Assembly: GCA_029339505.1 (NCBI GenBank)
Contig: JAQISU010000163.1
Location: forward strand, 2,418,001-2,482,000
Reading direction: 5' to 3'
Length of the DNA stretch: 64,000 nt
From: Unio delphinus
Lineage: Eukaryota > Mollusca > Bivalvia > Unionida > Unionidae
Part shown: positions 1-12,461 of the stretch, one piece after another
Numbering within the stretch: the stretch's first letter is position 1
Layout of the letters: each line of letters starts with the position of its first letter
Translations under genes and position numbers: made by a program
The notes under the pieces: model-generated
Seen by the model: the letters and a program-made list of their open reading frames with translations, nothing else
What the model was told of the DNA's origin: nothing
The model's database searches: none

Positions 1-1573
1 GATTTGTTCTTATAGGCACGAGACCATATCTTAAACAATCAACCAAGTTTGATGCGAAACCCCGATGTCATCAAATATATTGGTGATTGAATTGTGTCGC
101 GTACGTCAAATATAAGCACTTGAAGGAAAGATAGAAGGGCAGATACATAACGATTTCTTATTTCATGTATCCTGTATTTTGAGAGAATCTCAAATTCAAA
201 ACACAAAACTAGAAATTTGTCACATTCTGTTAATGTCTCATTGCTGTTTAGAATATGATTCAATACTGCTATTTATTTGGGCGCCAGCTTGGAAAGCAGG
301 TGTTGGGTGGGTGGTTGACTTTTATTTTACCACCTCCCCCCTCCAGGATTGAAGCTTTACCCAAGCTTACCCCTCCACAACGAAAAATTCCTGTCGTCGG
401 ACATGGTTGTGTACATTCCTATTCTTATTTTTCTGAAATGTGAAACTTGACTCAAGCATTGCTATTACTCCATAAATGTATGAGTCTGTGTCAAATATTA
501 AAAAAAATGCATTATCAAATGTTTACAAACTTTCACCGACATAAAACTGTACCTAAATCAAAGAATCTTTCACAAAACCACCTACGTATGCCCCTCAAAA
601 ATGTATTTTAATATAAATGAAATATCTCGTACAGTCATCGTCTTTACTCACTTATATATCAGGTCCAAGTAAAAACAACATTGACAATGGTCCGTCCTCG
701 CTTAATACGCATGCAGATCAGGTGTGTATTGTTTTTTGTTTAATGATTACACTTAACAAACTACATTGACTCAGATCTGCACGCGCGTTATGCAGTGGCA
801 CATCTTGGTATATGCCGTTGGAATCGATCTATAAACGGGTACAGACGGTAGCTTGTATAAATGGCGTCACTTTTAGGACTACTCTATATTTCGTCACACG
901 GTTGATCTTCATTACTACAGATTTATAAATCTATATATGATACTTGACCTTAATTTGTTTTTTAGTATGTATGAACATCAAGGAACCGGCCTTTTCGATA
1001 ATACCGACTGAGTTTTCATTAGATACATGATATTCTGTATAACGTTATCTCTAATCACATCAACCACTTGTCAGAAATTAGAACGAGTACATGCTTTATT
1101 GCAGTCGCGCTGGATTAAATGGCAAGCTGTATTACACCGTATGAAGAAGATTGGATCTGTATATTTTGCAGTAAACTTGCAACTATATCAATTTTAGTCA
1201 TGATGATATGAATTTTGCCTCAGTACATTTTGAACTACTATGTAACGGTTTTCATATCAACATTTTATATACACTTTGGCAGTTTCTAGTCGGATTTTAA
1301 TTCAAATTTGCATTTGAATTTCGTTCCAAATTCAAATTTGCATTATGTTTTGATCATAAATACATGTACATGTATATCCTATTTAATTATGTAGTTTCAC
1401 CATAACAGAACAAGATATATTGAGTTGTCTGCCATAAAATTAAAATCTTTGAACTCAATAGCTCTTGGCTAGTGTCTCAAGTTTGTGGGACCATCCTTTG
1501 TTATTTTTTTTTTTGGTGGTATATCAGAATTGGGTGTCAGACTGAGTATTAAATAAAAACGTTGTTATTAAAA
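1..1573. other. AT-rich intergenic DNA, no gene recognised
   Basis: Short open frames here (for example minus 39-263 and plus 255-443) have no recognisable domain or coding character. No tRNA or transposon end was recognised. The stretch is upstream of, or possibly in a 5' non-coding intron of, the aminotransferase gene that begins near 17.9 kb. Confidence 0.5.
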
Positions 1574-1630
1574 CAGAGGTGAGATGGCAGTGATCCCTAA
1601 CTGAGAGCGTTTGAGACTACTTGGCCACTC
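1574..1630 (-). mobile_element. SINE-1 head fragment (tRNA-like part only)
   Basis: The reverse complement matches the tRNA-like head of the SINEs at 10619 and 42988: GAGTGGCC followed by GGATCACTGCCATCTCACCT. Only about 57 bp remain. The SINE core and tail are missing, and an (AG)n tract starts 8 bp downstream. It is a truncated relic. Confidence 0.7.
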
Positions 1631-1635
1631 AAAAA

Positions 1636-1638
<3 letters not shown>

Positions 1639-1701
<63 letters not shown>
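1639..1701. repeat. (AG)n microsatellite
   Basis: An uninterrupted AG dinucleotide run of about 63 bp, directly beside the SINE-1 head fragment. Confidence 0.98.
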
Positions 1702-1703
<2 letters not shown>

Positions 1704-2494
1704 ATTTAGTTAAGCAAAATGTTTATTTGGAAAATTGATAATGTTGTTTTTCTCAGGTGTCTGTGTGTGTTTTCAGTTAAATCTGAAGCATATGTCACAT
1801 ATTATGATATTATATTTTCACTACTTGAATTTAAATTAGAATTACAATTGAGTTGAGGAGGGAGTGGGCATGTTGATACATGTATATGCTTTCAGAAAGT
1901 ATATATACTTTCAGTAATTGCAGCACTCCAAAATTTAGGTTTTGAATACATTTGCTATAAAAAGTATTTTTTTATACTACATTCATAAATAGTTTACATG
2001 TTTTTATAGACTAAAAAACAATTACCCATGATGTTTCAGTTGAGAGGCAGAATGGCATTCTGGGTAATTGCTTTAATTTCCAATGTTGCTGATCTATTCT
2101 AATTTATATTGCTTTATTTGCACCTACTTAACATACACATTGATTAATTTTATTGATTTAAATAAGTATCAGATATTTTTCAGATACAAAATATGAAGAT
2201 TTTTTTTTAATGAGCAAACAATTTGTTAAAATGGTTTACACAGAATTCACTGATAAATGGTAATCACTTCTCTTGTATTATGTTGAATGTATGTCAGTAG
2301 TTTAATACAATGATGTGGTGGTATTGCATCCCTTGATTCTGCCACCAATTAATCACAAGTGACACTTCTTGCCTGGTTTGCTGGTGTAGATTGCAGTCAT
2401 CCTGAACCCATCTAGATGGGGGTCATTCTCCAGCTAATTTTTAAAATCATAACATTTGGGGAAATCTCTACGAGTGATACGGACTGCGTTTTTT

Positions 2495-2498
<4 letters not shown>
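1702..2498. other. AT-rich DNA, nothing recognised
   Basis: No long open frame, splice-bounded exon or repeat unit was recognised here. Confidence 0.45.
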
Positions 2499-2553
<55 letters not shown>

Positions 2554-2563
2554 CGTGTGCGTG
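2499..2563. repeat. (GT)n microsatellite
   Basis: A run of GT dinucleotides with a few GC interruptions at its 3' end (GTGCGTGCGTGTGCGTG). It creates an artificial VCVCVC reading frame that is not a gene. Confidence 0.98.
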
Positions 2564-4926
2564 ACAAATGAAATTCTCGTTGCTTGTAGAGATTTGCGGC
2601 AGAAGTTGATTGTGTTCAAACATTGTCAAACAAAATAACGTCGATTAAATTACGTACTAGAATATAATATCTTCAAAAGTATTTATATTTATGACACTAG
2701 AGATGCAATTTTTCATTCAAAATGTATGAATGATGCTTCATAATAGTGACATTTTGTGGGGTTTTAAGGTCAAACAATGTCTACATTTCTGACGATACGC
2801 TACTGTAACAGTAACACGTAATATCTACATGTTCAGTGACATCATTCAAAAACACCAAGGACATTGGAGGCCGTTGATAATTGTAAATTTCGGTTTGCCG
2901 TACTTTCTAGTAAACGTTACCTTTATACGTTGGTAAATAAACCAAAACCAGACAGTCAAGTTTAATTTTTGACTGCAAGTAAGCTGACCAACAACGAGCA
3001 CTTGGATGGAGTATCTTTTCCAAAGCACAGAAAATATAATTGTTTTCTCACTGGGGAAGCCGGGACGACAGACCTTGGAAGGAAACAATGGCGTTATGCT
3101 GGAAGCGACTGAAAAATGTCTGGTGAGTAAGAACTCCGAACTATGATGTAACATCGAAAGTAACTGTAATTGTTTTCACATTTTCACTCGTGGATATACG
3201 ATTTATCTATCCTTATATCTGCCCATATTATGGATATTAACGTATGTTTTAGCACAGAAGTCCGACATTTTATCTATAAAGTACGGCGAAATCTTTGAAA
3301 ACATGAAATCACCTTATCGGTCATATAAAAGCATGGAGCTTTTGTATCACTCCGTTAACTTGTATGTCGGCCAGCCAGGCTAGTCGAACAGTCAGCGCAT
3401 GCTTCTATGACAAACCCCAAAATGGCCGTGCTAACACCATCGTTTTTCCAGACCATCCAAGTCCAGATCCAAACCAGTAGTTGTACGCAGTTGAAAGAAA
3501 TAAATCTCTAATGTCAGTGGTAGGACGTGTAAGCTTCAGATATGGTTTTTAACGTCGAAACCCCATGGATTATGGAGGTATATGGGGGACACTGTGAGAA
3601 TGAGTATTTTGGCATCCTTGATGCACAGTTTAGACTGGTAGGCAAAGTCCAGCCATATTGGAAGTGCTTTGTAAGACGTGACCCGATCAGTTGATTTGCA
3701 AGCGTTGTGGTGGTCATTACCTGGCAAGATATATAAATGAATAGAGAACAAGGTAGATTAACATGGTCATTGCTGAGGCCAGGTCACACTGAAAATCCAA
3801 TTCTGGGACCACGGCCAGTTCCGGCTTATAGTAGGTGCACGATTGATCCTCTTGTTCTGAACCCATGAACAGTTGCAGTCCCTAGGGGTAGGGTTGAGAC
3901 TCCAGTGCCGACTTTGAGGAACAGCACGGCAGGATAGAGTTCTAGGCGAAAAAGACGCAAGTGTCTATGGTCCACCGTAAAGGAAGAAGAGAATGAGAAG
4001 AAATGGCTGCCAAAGAACGAACGCGAGCAAATGCTTCTTTTTGTACAGAGACAAGAAAAATCCATTGCTATCACGGTCATTATAAAATATTATTGCGTCA
4101 CAGTGCCAGAAAATCATAGGTTCTTAGCCAAAGCTTCGGCGGTGATCCCTACCATGGCGTCTGGTGTGTAAACTGTCCTAGTCAAGAAACTGATACACTA
4201 GATGGCCTAACGTTTATCTCCATGTTAACATCATAGCAAGGGCAATCTGTAAAGGCCTGCATAACGTTTACAGTATTAAAGTGATGGCCAAATGTGTAAC
4301 TGCCACTAGGAGTTGGTTGCCCATGCTAATGTTACCATTATTACTAAGGTACAGTACAGATGTGAGATGGGTCTGGATGTTCATTTAAACGCTGTGAAGT
4401 ACCGCACTTTGGTAAGTCTCATTATCGTCCGTTTCGGAAACGGATCTACATTTCAACACCAACGTGCACATCACCACGCACCGTTATTAGTGTGAACAAC
4501 ACCGATCGATATTTTAATGGGTTGTTTTGTCTTCACTCTACCCGGCTTATGATGACATTAATCAACTTAACTTTACTGGAATCAAAATTCCTATAAAAGC
4601 TATCGCAGTTAGCGTCTACAGCAGGATAATATGTTCTCTACCCTCTACACATCAGCGAGGATATCCGAAAGGTGGTTTGAAATATGGCCGAGATTATCAC
4701 GGATGGAGTCTACAGCACGACGTTTTATTGATCAGCACACTGTTATATCTGTGACAGAGCATTAAATACCAATAGGTGCTAGATCACTGAAATATGTGGA
4801 TTGTGTTACGAGGTGGTGTATGTTATGCTATTACATGTATATATCCCACGTCTTTCAGTACTCGGTATCTAGGAGATGACCGCCCTCGATGTAAATGCCC
4901 CGGTTCGAGTAAATATAAGTGGTGAA
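2564..4926. other. Unique-looking DNA, no supported gene
   Basis: Several short open frames (minus 2846-3154, minus 3826-4080, plus 4527-4754) were inspected. None shows a known domain, and no coherent exon with matching splice phases was found. Untranslated exons cannot be excluded. Confidence 0.4.
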
Positions 4927-4927
4927 A

Positions 4928-4949
4928 CATATATATATATATATATATG
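4928..4949. repeat. Short (AT)n tract
   Basis: A 22-bp alternating AT run. Confidence 0.9.
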
Positions 4950-5418
4950 TAAATAGGAAAACAAACAATTTAATCAATTACATAACACAACTATCTGAAG
5001 GCATTGCATTAAAAATATCTCAGCTTTTAGAAAAACAAAAATTTACAAAGGAAAGCACAAACTGATTCAAATAAAATAGTTTGTCCCCGCAGCGCCATCG
5101 GCATCGAGTCTGGAGACTCTGTCTCCGTAGTAGTCTTTTTTGTGCGAAATAGCTCTAAAATCGTTAAGGCTCCATTTGGCAAAAGGAAACTTAAAATAAT
5201 CTGCTTAAAATCTAACTCAATTAGAGATGTCCGATTCGCCCTTTCTACTACTGAGCATAATATAAATAGAGCTTTATGTTGACTTAATGATATTAGCAAG
5301 AATGATGCCTTGTTTAATAAGCATATTCTATGTCCAGAGACCCAGAGCTACAGTAGCAATGGTCTTTGCACCATCTTCGAGGTCTAGTCTGTCAAGGCTG
5401 CTGACTGGTCTCATCTTG

Positions 5419-5419
<1 letters not shown>

Positions 5420-5481
<62 letters not shown>
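5420..5481. repeat. (TA)n microsatellite
   Basis: About 31 perfect TA dinucleotides, the same motif that interrupts the LINE at 15483. Confidence 0.98.
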
Positions 5482-5483
<2 letters not shown>

Positions 5484-5749
5484 TAGAGTGAGGCCGTAAA
5501 TCACAGCCCTGATGTAAACGGGAGTTCCTTGGCCCTTGAAGCATGGTTGTGCAGTTGTCTTGAACGGCTTTCAATATGGCTATGTTTGCAGACACCACTA
5601 TGCTATATAAATGGCCCGGCTATGTCTAATTGATGATGCCGGCATATGCAAAGCTGGCTTGTCCTATGACGTTGCTGTCTTTTGGTTGCTCTTAGATTCA
5701 CACTGTTGCTGCAGTCGAGTCAAACGAGCTGAAGTAAAGTATGGATTGC

Positions 5750-6964
5750 CGTAGCGGACAACAGCTGGTCCAATGAAAAAGTTGCAGGTGAAATTTCGAT
5801 GTCGCATGTCGAGAAATCCAATATCACATGTATCAAACTGCATATCATTAAAATTCCTTTTCAAAATCGAGATTTTAGATTTTATATGTTGAAACATACA
5901 GTGGTGGTTTAAACTTATATTTGCTATGTCAACGCTTGACAGTGTATGTTTCAAAGTACGCAGCGGTGGTTGAAATTGCAAAATCGTATGGCGAGATTCC
6001 CTACTTCACACAATTTATGCAACTATTTGTGATGAAAGTTCCATTTAAGATGGCGAGTATTTTGATTCCATCTGTTGAATTTCATAGCAACGAGAAGCAG
6101 CCTCCTCGTTACAAAATAACGCGGTAATTTAACGAGAGCAACATCAAGCGAAGAAATTCATTGTAATTCTCGACCTGTGAATGGTAACTTTTAAACTGTA
6201 AATGCATGAAATGTAATGGCGCCTTGTAATTGAATAATAAATGGTGTATCTTAATACTCGACATTATTTTCAATTGTCAAAGTGGACATTCTGTAATGTT
6301 ACTTGTAACACCAACACATCATTTCAGCATATAGAAATTAAAATTCTGATAAGCACAAAACATGTCCATTCACCGCTGTGTAATTCAACAGACGCAATCT
6401 GAAAATTCAACATACGAAATGGAGCTTACATAACAATCAGTGTGATTCAACATGTTAAATAGAAACTCTCGACATATGACATTAACATTTCAACAATCGC
6501 CGTGTGATTGAGAAGATACAAGCAAAATACTCGACGTTGGATATCGAATTTTCAAGTAGTGCTGTGTAATTGAACAGACGAATTCAAATACTCAACATAA
6601 GACGTGGAACGTACAACATAGACTCTTTAATCCTATACCTAAATTAGGAATTCTGGACGTATGACATTGATATTTCAAGCACCGCTGTGTAGTTCAAACG
6701 ACACAATCTAAAACCTCGACATACAAAATATAACTTTCAACCAACGTTCCCTCTAATCTGTATCCCTGCGCAGCTGAATTGTCAGTCCAACGTTAAAGTT
6801 TGCACGTCTCCGTAATGCTTGCACAATGCAGCGAGCATTGCGCGCACATCTACGATTCGCTTAGAGGGAACGTTGCTTTCAACCACTAATTGGAATTCTG
6901 GACGTATGGCATTACAATTTCAATGGCAACGTTCTGATTGGACCAGCTTTTGTCCGCTACGGCA
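5750..6964. mobile_element. Candidate terminal-inverted-repeat element
   Basis: The ends are inverted copies. GCCGTAGCGGACAA near 5752 reappears reversed as TTGTCCGCTACGGC near 6951, with looser similarity extending about 70 bp inward on both sides. The interior (about 6370-6735) holds a degenerate repeated phrase around 'GCTGTGTAATTCAACAGACG'. No transposase frame or clear target duplication was seen. A nested hAT MITE (6742-6875) sits inside the right arm. It could instead be two unrelated inverted copies of a short repeat. Confidence 0.5.
6742..6875. mobile_element. hAT-like MITE, 134 bp
   Basis: Perfect 15-bp terminal inverted repeats (CAACGTTCCCTCTAA at the left, its complement TTAGAGGGAACGTTG at the right). 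They are flanked by an exact 8-bp target duplication CTTTCAAC at 6734-6741 and 6876-6883. The 8-bp duplication points to the hAT superfamily. It is non-autonomous with no coding capacity. Confidence 0.9.
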
Positions 6965-7016
6965 CCTCATAGTAAAGAGCCCATCACTAAAACAGCACTG
7001 GGAGAACATTAGATGA

Positions 7017-8508
7017 TATCGCCTCCTGTTGCTCAGCATTTCGGTTGTATTTATAAATGCTGAAGATAGCGTCTATGACAACCGTACTGGAAATCAAACT
7101 GGCACAGTTTTCAAAGTGAAAAACAAATCCAGGCAGAACGAGTAGTGATAGCAAGACTTTCAAGACGGGTTACAGGGTAGACATCCAGTATGTCCGGAGA
7201 CCATTATCAATAGGGCCAACACGACGATTACCTGAATCTTTAAGTGAAGTTTCATGCATAATATTCTTGCAGGCAAATTAGAGTTGTAGTGGTACCATAC
7301 AGATGCTTTGTTTTAAAGATGGTCACAATCTGTTCAGCACTTTTTTTTCAAAATAGGCAAGTTGTGTAAATGTTTTCCTACTTGTAATGTCGTATTATAA
7401 TACATTATGCCGACTTGTGAGCACTTTACACAAGGATAAGTACAGTAAAGTTTGATCAAATTCATTTGAGTAATTTTTCAGAAGTTTTCTAAAAAACTTT
7501 TTTTTATATTTTAACAATAGCATATATGTTTAATGGTTGATTGGCATCATGTTTACAACAATTAGAGACTTCTTTGTCACGATGTTTTCTCTCCCGTAAG
7601 GTCAAGTTATGTTTTCGAGAAGTTGTTTTTAAAAATAATCTTCTATTTTTGGTGGGGATGGGGGTAATAGTGGAATTATTGTAATGGCAAACATAGCTAT
7701 TTTGGAAAAATGTTAAAGGTCTTCATGCTTCTATTTAGTTTTGTCAAATTTTATTTAGCGATTTTGAAGAAGTCATTTCAAGGTGTATCTATGTTTAGTA
7801 ACGGTGCTGGTTGGCGGTTTTATGGCTGTTACTCTTTGTATCAACTGTGTCCTTATTTGATCGCAGATCTACAATGTTTATATAAGTTTACAAGATTTGC
7901 ATGCCAGGATTATTTCTAAATTCGACGTTTCAACAGAAGGTTGTCTAAAGGTTTTCAAGTGTTAGTAACGGTAGTCATAAATGATGGTTGAAATGCAACT
8001 TTTGTACACATTATAACGGCCTTTATGCCGGGATTCGTTCTGTCAAGGTGTCAAATTTCATCTTTAGTTCGGGATTCGTTCTATCAAGGTGTCAAATTTC
8101 ATACAGTAGCTTTGACGATCAGTGTATTTAGTACAGTTCGTAAGGATTTTATTCCAAAATGCTTTCTGTCAAATTTAATTAAATGATGGTCAACGGTTTT
8201 CCGAAGTCTCTTAAAGTGTTTTTGTTTTTAATAAAAAAAAAGTACTATATTACTAGCTTTTTGTTGTTGTTACGATGCCCATATCTAAAGGATGAAAGTC
8301 AGTCTTGTCAGTATATTCTGCTTGAGTGGCTTTTCTTGAAGAAATTTTATTTTAAAAAATTACGTACATAACACTGCATCGTAAATTTGAGGTCAATCTT
8401 GCGGATCAAACTTCAGAAGATTTGCAAATGAGCAAAGCTAATTTATTCGTCCGACCTTTCTTGGTCGATGCTATGGTCCAGTCTGGTCAAATAAATAACA
8501 GCTATTAC
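7017..8508. other. AT-rich DNA with a small tandem duplication
   Basis: No gene is supported. Near 8031-8101 a phrase containing GGATTCGTTCT(G/A)TCAAGG occurs twice in tandem (unit about 37 bp). Short open frames (7710-7919, 8183-8371) look random. Confidence 0.5.
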
Positions 8509-8539
8509 ACTCCCCCCTCCCGCTCCCCCCCCCCCCCCA
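8509..8539. repeat. C-rich homopolymer tract
   Basis: A CCCCCCTCCCGCTCCCC-type run ending in about 14 consecutive C. It is a likely place for sequencing-length errors. Confidence 0.9.
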
Positions 8540-8597
8540 ATAAAATAATTCGACGCATTCACAACTTCTTGGTCAGCCCATCTATATTACCCATGGT

Positions 8598-9120
8598 CAG
8601 TGTTGCCAGGTACTTTTTTGAATTCCCGCCCGTGTACCTGTAAAAAGCAGCCCCCAAAAAACCCAGCCCAATTTATGTATTAAAATCTGAAGAGTAAATA
8701 AGAACCAAATACCATAAATTTAACAATATGATAACAGTGATAAAGTGATAATAATGCCTCCGCCCTACAGGCTAAAGTTACCAGCATAGATATACTATTG
8801 ATATGCTAGCTTAATTGAAACCTTCGTTCTTCATGTTCCAGAATTTCAAGAAAAAATGAACTATGTGTGATACATCTATGGAGATACATCCAGAATATTG
8901 GATTTATTAAGATATTTTTTTTAGATATTATCGTCACAAGCGCCAATTTGAAATTGAATGCGGATGATTTAATAGCAATTTGATGCAGCCCAAATTACGG
9001 CGACTCAAATCAGAAAAAAGCCCAAAAAATCGCAACCCGCAATCTAAAAAATTTCACGCAAACCAATTTCGAAAGGAGCCCAAATGGGCGAGAAAAAACC
9101 CCGCCTATCTGGCAACTCTG
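8598..9120. mobile_element. hAT-like non-autonomous element, 523 bp
   Basis: The left end is CAGTGTTGCCAGGTA and the right end, read in reverse, CAGAGTTGCCAGATA. It is flanked by an exact 8-bp target duplication CCCATGGT at 8590-8597 and 9121-9128. CAGTGTTGCCA is a typical hAT terminus. No transposase frame remains. Confidence 0.9.
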
Positions 9121-9128
9121 CCCATGGT

Positions 9129-10009
9129 CGTCCGTTAAAAAAAAAAAAAAAACAGCCCCAAATTTGTGAAGTTTGGCTTTGTTGTTTTAAGCGAATCTCC
9201 TCTGCTTTTGCAACGAAGGATTGCGGATTACATATAAGATTTAATTACCTCCGAAACTGAACAACTTGACAACTTCTAACCTAACCTTCCATGACCCTCC
9301 GAACTTGTGTTCGGAGCATCATCAAATAATCATTGGAAGTCCGGGTACCTAGCTAGACGTCAAAGATTACCAAATGCTTCAGTAATGCACGGACTTCTTT
9401 TTTATGTGCTTTCCAAAAGCATATGATAGCACATATTTAACAAACATATTGACTTAGTTTAATTACAACCAAGATATAATTTAGACTTATCATTTGCTGA
9501 CCGTAGACTGACCTTAGGCTGACATTTGCATGCCACAATAATAAATAAATTCGTGAGTCAAGTATTTTGAATTAGTTTGTCACACATGCATGTCCTCGTA
9601 CTTGGTCAGCTTAAAGATACTATCCAAACTTGGGTAGTAACACTTCAGTATTATCCATATTATTTATCCAAAAAGTAAAAAATGGCGGATTGGGATGGGA
9701 AAAGGGACCGGCATTTAAAAATTCTCGTCTTGTTTGATGCGGGACGAATACCTTCGACTATCTGATATAGGCTTAGAGGTGTATATGGTATCAGGCCCCA
9801 ATACATTTTGAATCATTACCAAAGCCTTTTTTACTCACTGTACACTGTCACCGAAATGCACATCGACAGCCACACTATGAGCTCATATTCTAACGAATAA
9901 GCAAGTACCTTTAAGTCCATAACAAGAATGCCTAAATCAATTATTTTCCGTCCAAAAGGAGTCGTGGGAAAAATGCTCTATAATTAGATTGGGACTACAT
10001 TCGTGACCG
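9129..10009. other. Unique-looking DNA, no gene recognised
   Basis: Contains a poly-A run just after 9136 and a short hairpin near 9298 (TCCGAACTTGTGTTCGGA). No coding or repeat signal was recognised. Confidence 0.45.
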
Positions 10010-10264
10010 GGGCCGTGAGTGGCCCAGTGGTCTAACGCGCTCTACGTTATGTATCACTGTCATCTCACCTCTGTCAGCGTGGGTTCGAGTCTCAAATTCG
10101 GCCAATGTGGGTATGTGAGAAAGGTTGCCCATTGGCTTCTCGTGGGTCGGTGGTTCTTTCTTGTTTTTTTTTTTTTTTACCGGGCTCTTCCTCCACCATT
10201 AATACTGTCCGCCATATATCGTGTGCTGAAAAGTGGCATTAAGATATACAACAACAACAACAAA
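10010..10264 (+). mobile_element. SINE-1, tRNA-derived, near full length
   Basis: The tRNA-like head contains an A-box-like segment (GTGGCCCAGTGG) and a B box (GGTTCGAGTCT near 10082). The core contains GTGGGTATGTGAGAAAG, the motif GGTCGGTGGTTCTTTC and CTTCCTCCACCATTAATAC, and the tail is (CAA)n. It belongs to the same family as the copies at 10619, 42751 and 43662. The poly-T expansion around 10160-10177 is private to this copy. No clear target duplication was found. Confidence 0.85.
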
Positions 10265-10618
10265 ATTCTTTTAAAGAACTAATATTTATGATCCTATTCC
10301 AAGTGTATGCTTTTCGCGGACGAAAATCCGGAGAGAAGGAATTGGCGGGATAGGAGAGATACAGATGGCCATTAAACAAGGACACATGGAAAAGCTATCT
10401 CACTCTATAAATCAAATAACGCAATAGGCTATCACTTGGTCGAGATGAAGAAGAGTGATTGGGAAACTATTATCATTTGAGTATTGAATTGTTTTAAATT
10501 GTTATTCAATTTAATTTCACCTTTTGTGTACTAAATACTTTAATAGTCGACATTTCTGATTGAGTGATCAGATCTTTACCTATCTCCATCACGAATGTCA
10601 CTTTCTACAAAATCGAGC

Positions 10619-10870
10619 AGGGGCTCCGAGTGGCCGAGTGGTCTAAAGCTCTGTCCGTTACGGATCACTGCCATCTCACCTCTGTCTGCGTGGGTTCGAG
10701 TCTAAGATTCGGCTAATGTAGCTATGTGAGAAAGCTTGCCAGTAGCTTCTCGTGGGTCGGTGGTTCTTTCCGGGTGTTTTCCGGGTTCTTCCTCTACCAT
10801 TAACACTGGCCGCCGTGTATAGCCTATATTGTGCTGAAAAATGGCGTTTAACCATAAAAAACAAACAAAC
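10619..10870 (+). mobile_element. SINE-1, full length with target duplication
   Basis: A complete element with A-box-like GAGTGGCCGAGTGGTCTAA, B box GGTTCGAGTCT, the core GTGGTTCTTTCCGGGT / CTTCCTCTACCATTAACAC, and an A/C-rich tail. It is flanked by a 9-bp duplication AAATCGAGC at 10610-10618 and 10871-10879. This is the best-preserved reference copy in the window, mobilised in trans by a LINE. Confidence 0.93.
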
Positions 10871-11083
10871 AAATCGAGCCTGGGTGGGACAAGAATAATT
10901 TAAATAATATATTGGGTACACTACACCTCAACCATAACACCACACCTAACACAGAGGCGGCATAACAACCCATCATACCACACACCGAATTTTAAAACAC
11001 AAATATATTAATATAAATAGCCGATCTGTTTTAAATGATATAATTGGTTCCTCATAGAATGCAGTGAACAACTGAAGTCATCG

Positions 11084-11281
11084 CAGAGGCATAGCTGGGG
11101 GGGGGAAGGGGGGTACATATGTCCCCGGGCGCCATACTAGTGATGCGCCAAAATGGGCTTTGAAATAGGTTGTAACGGGTAATGGTGATTTTATTGATGA
11201 AAATAATGGGTTTCAGAGTTGAGGTGGGGGGGGGGGAATGAATATTGTCCCCTGGCGCCAAACACTCTAGCTACGCCTCTG
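11084..11281. mobile_element. hAT-like MITE, 198 bp
   Basis: The termini CAGAGGCATAGCT and AGCTACGCCTCTG are inverted repeats, flanked by an exact 8-bp target duplication AGTCATCG at 11076-11083 and 11282-11289. The CAGNGGCGTAGCTA terminus is common in hAT MITEs. The interior carries two similar G-rich segments, each followed by a TTGTCCCC-GGCGCC-like phrase, so it may be a partly duplicated element. Confidence 0.9.
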
Positions 11282-11289
11282 AGTCATCG

Positions 11290-12410
11290 CCCTGTACAAC
11301 TTCATGACCTAATTATTTCCTGTTCATTCCAACTTCATGGTGGTTGTTCTCCTCGGCCTTTGTCGCCCTTTTTGCCTTCTCCAACCTTCCCACTGTCTCG
11401 CCTCTCTTTCGGCCCTCATATTTTGTGTTAAGAGGTGGATACGTAGATACTTGTATAATTAGCTACGTTGATACCTCAGTGTGTATATACGTAGATAATT
11501 GGATAAGTAAGTACGTCAGTGGGATTATGTCTCCTTCCAGAGAAGCAACCTAAATTATCTGTTAGATATCCTGCTGGGAATGAATCATTATGCCCCTCTC
11601 GTTATGTCAGATATCGTCCAATCGGAATTCAAACATATCTTAAAGGCTATCTTGGTCAACACGAACGTGACATACCATAAACAAACCTTGTTTCGTAAGA
11701 TTAATGTATTTCCTAATGGCTAATTCAACAGTGACTCACATTAACACTACACGAGACATAACAGTTCCGTTCTTTTCTCCATTACACAAATGAATGAATG
11801 CACGTATTTACATGGCGTATCTACGCTATTTTCAGCGAGTACACACATTCCAGTCTTTAGCATACATGCAATCATTTAAGATTGTTGAATTCAAACGTAT
11901 TCTCTTAACTCATATCAACTAAAGTAATGCACGAAATTTTAAAATTACCCAATTCCTATACAACAAGACGACAAATTCAAACAATTCGTCAAACGTTTAT
12001 AAAAAGGATCATTGTTCAGATAGATGAACTCAACACAGTTATACTCAAAATCAAGAAAATTGATCTACGAATTTAAACAAATAAATTCATGTCAATAAAA
12101 GCAAATATAATCAAGCAAATCATTATAGGGATATCAATGGATTACATGAGATTGGCACAGATACCTTTTTCTTTCAAGCGTTGCAATTGATATAGGGGTT
12201 AGTGGAGTGTTAATTATAGAATAAAAAAGTGTAGGTCATTCAGTTTGCTATTTCTCGAAATTAAAATACAAAAATAAATATTAAAAAAAACAAAAAAACA
12301 AGCGGTTTAAAATTAATTCACTATCGAGGAGTGTTTTGCTATAACTTTGGCTTTGCAGCACTTCGAAGTGTATACTAGTTCAGCTTCTTGTCTGATTATT
12401 GTATTCAATG

Positions 12411-12412
<2 letters not shown>
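11290..12412. other. AT-rich DNA, no gene recognised
   Basis: No coding domain or repeat unit was recognised. The short open frames at 11219-11553 overlap the end of the MITE and low-complexity C/T sequence. Confidence 0.45.

Positions 12413-12459
<47 letters not shown>
12413..12459. repeat. (CA)n microsatellite
   Basis: A perfect CA dinucleotide run. Confidence 0.98.

Positions 12460-12461
<2 letters not shown>

Noticed and set aside
2846..3154. 102-codon minus-strand frame as a gene
   Set aside because: No recognisable domain, odd composition, no splice context and no supporting neighbour.
3826..4080. 84-codon minus-strand frame as a gene
   Set aside because: Low-complexity Ser/Phe-rich translation with no family resemblance.
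5027..5299. 90-codon minus-strand frame as a gene
   Set aside because: No domain recognised. The length is not unusual for chance in this AT-rich region.
10010..10100. tRNA genes at SINE heads (also 10619, 19007, 39432, 42988)
   Set aside because: A- and B-box motifs are present, but the cloverleaf is not maintained and the sequence runs on into a shared SINE core and tail.
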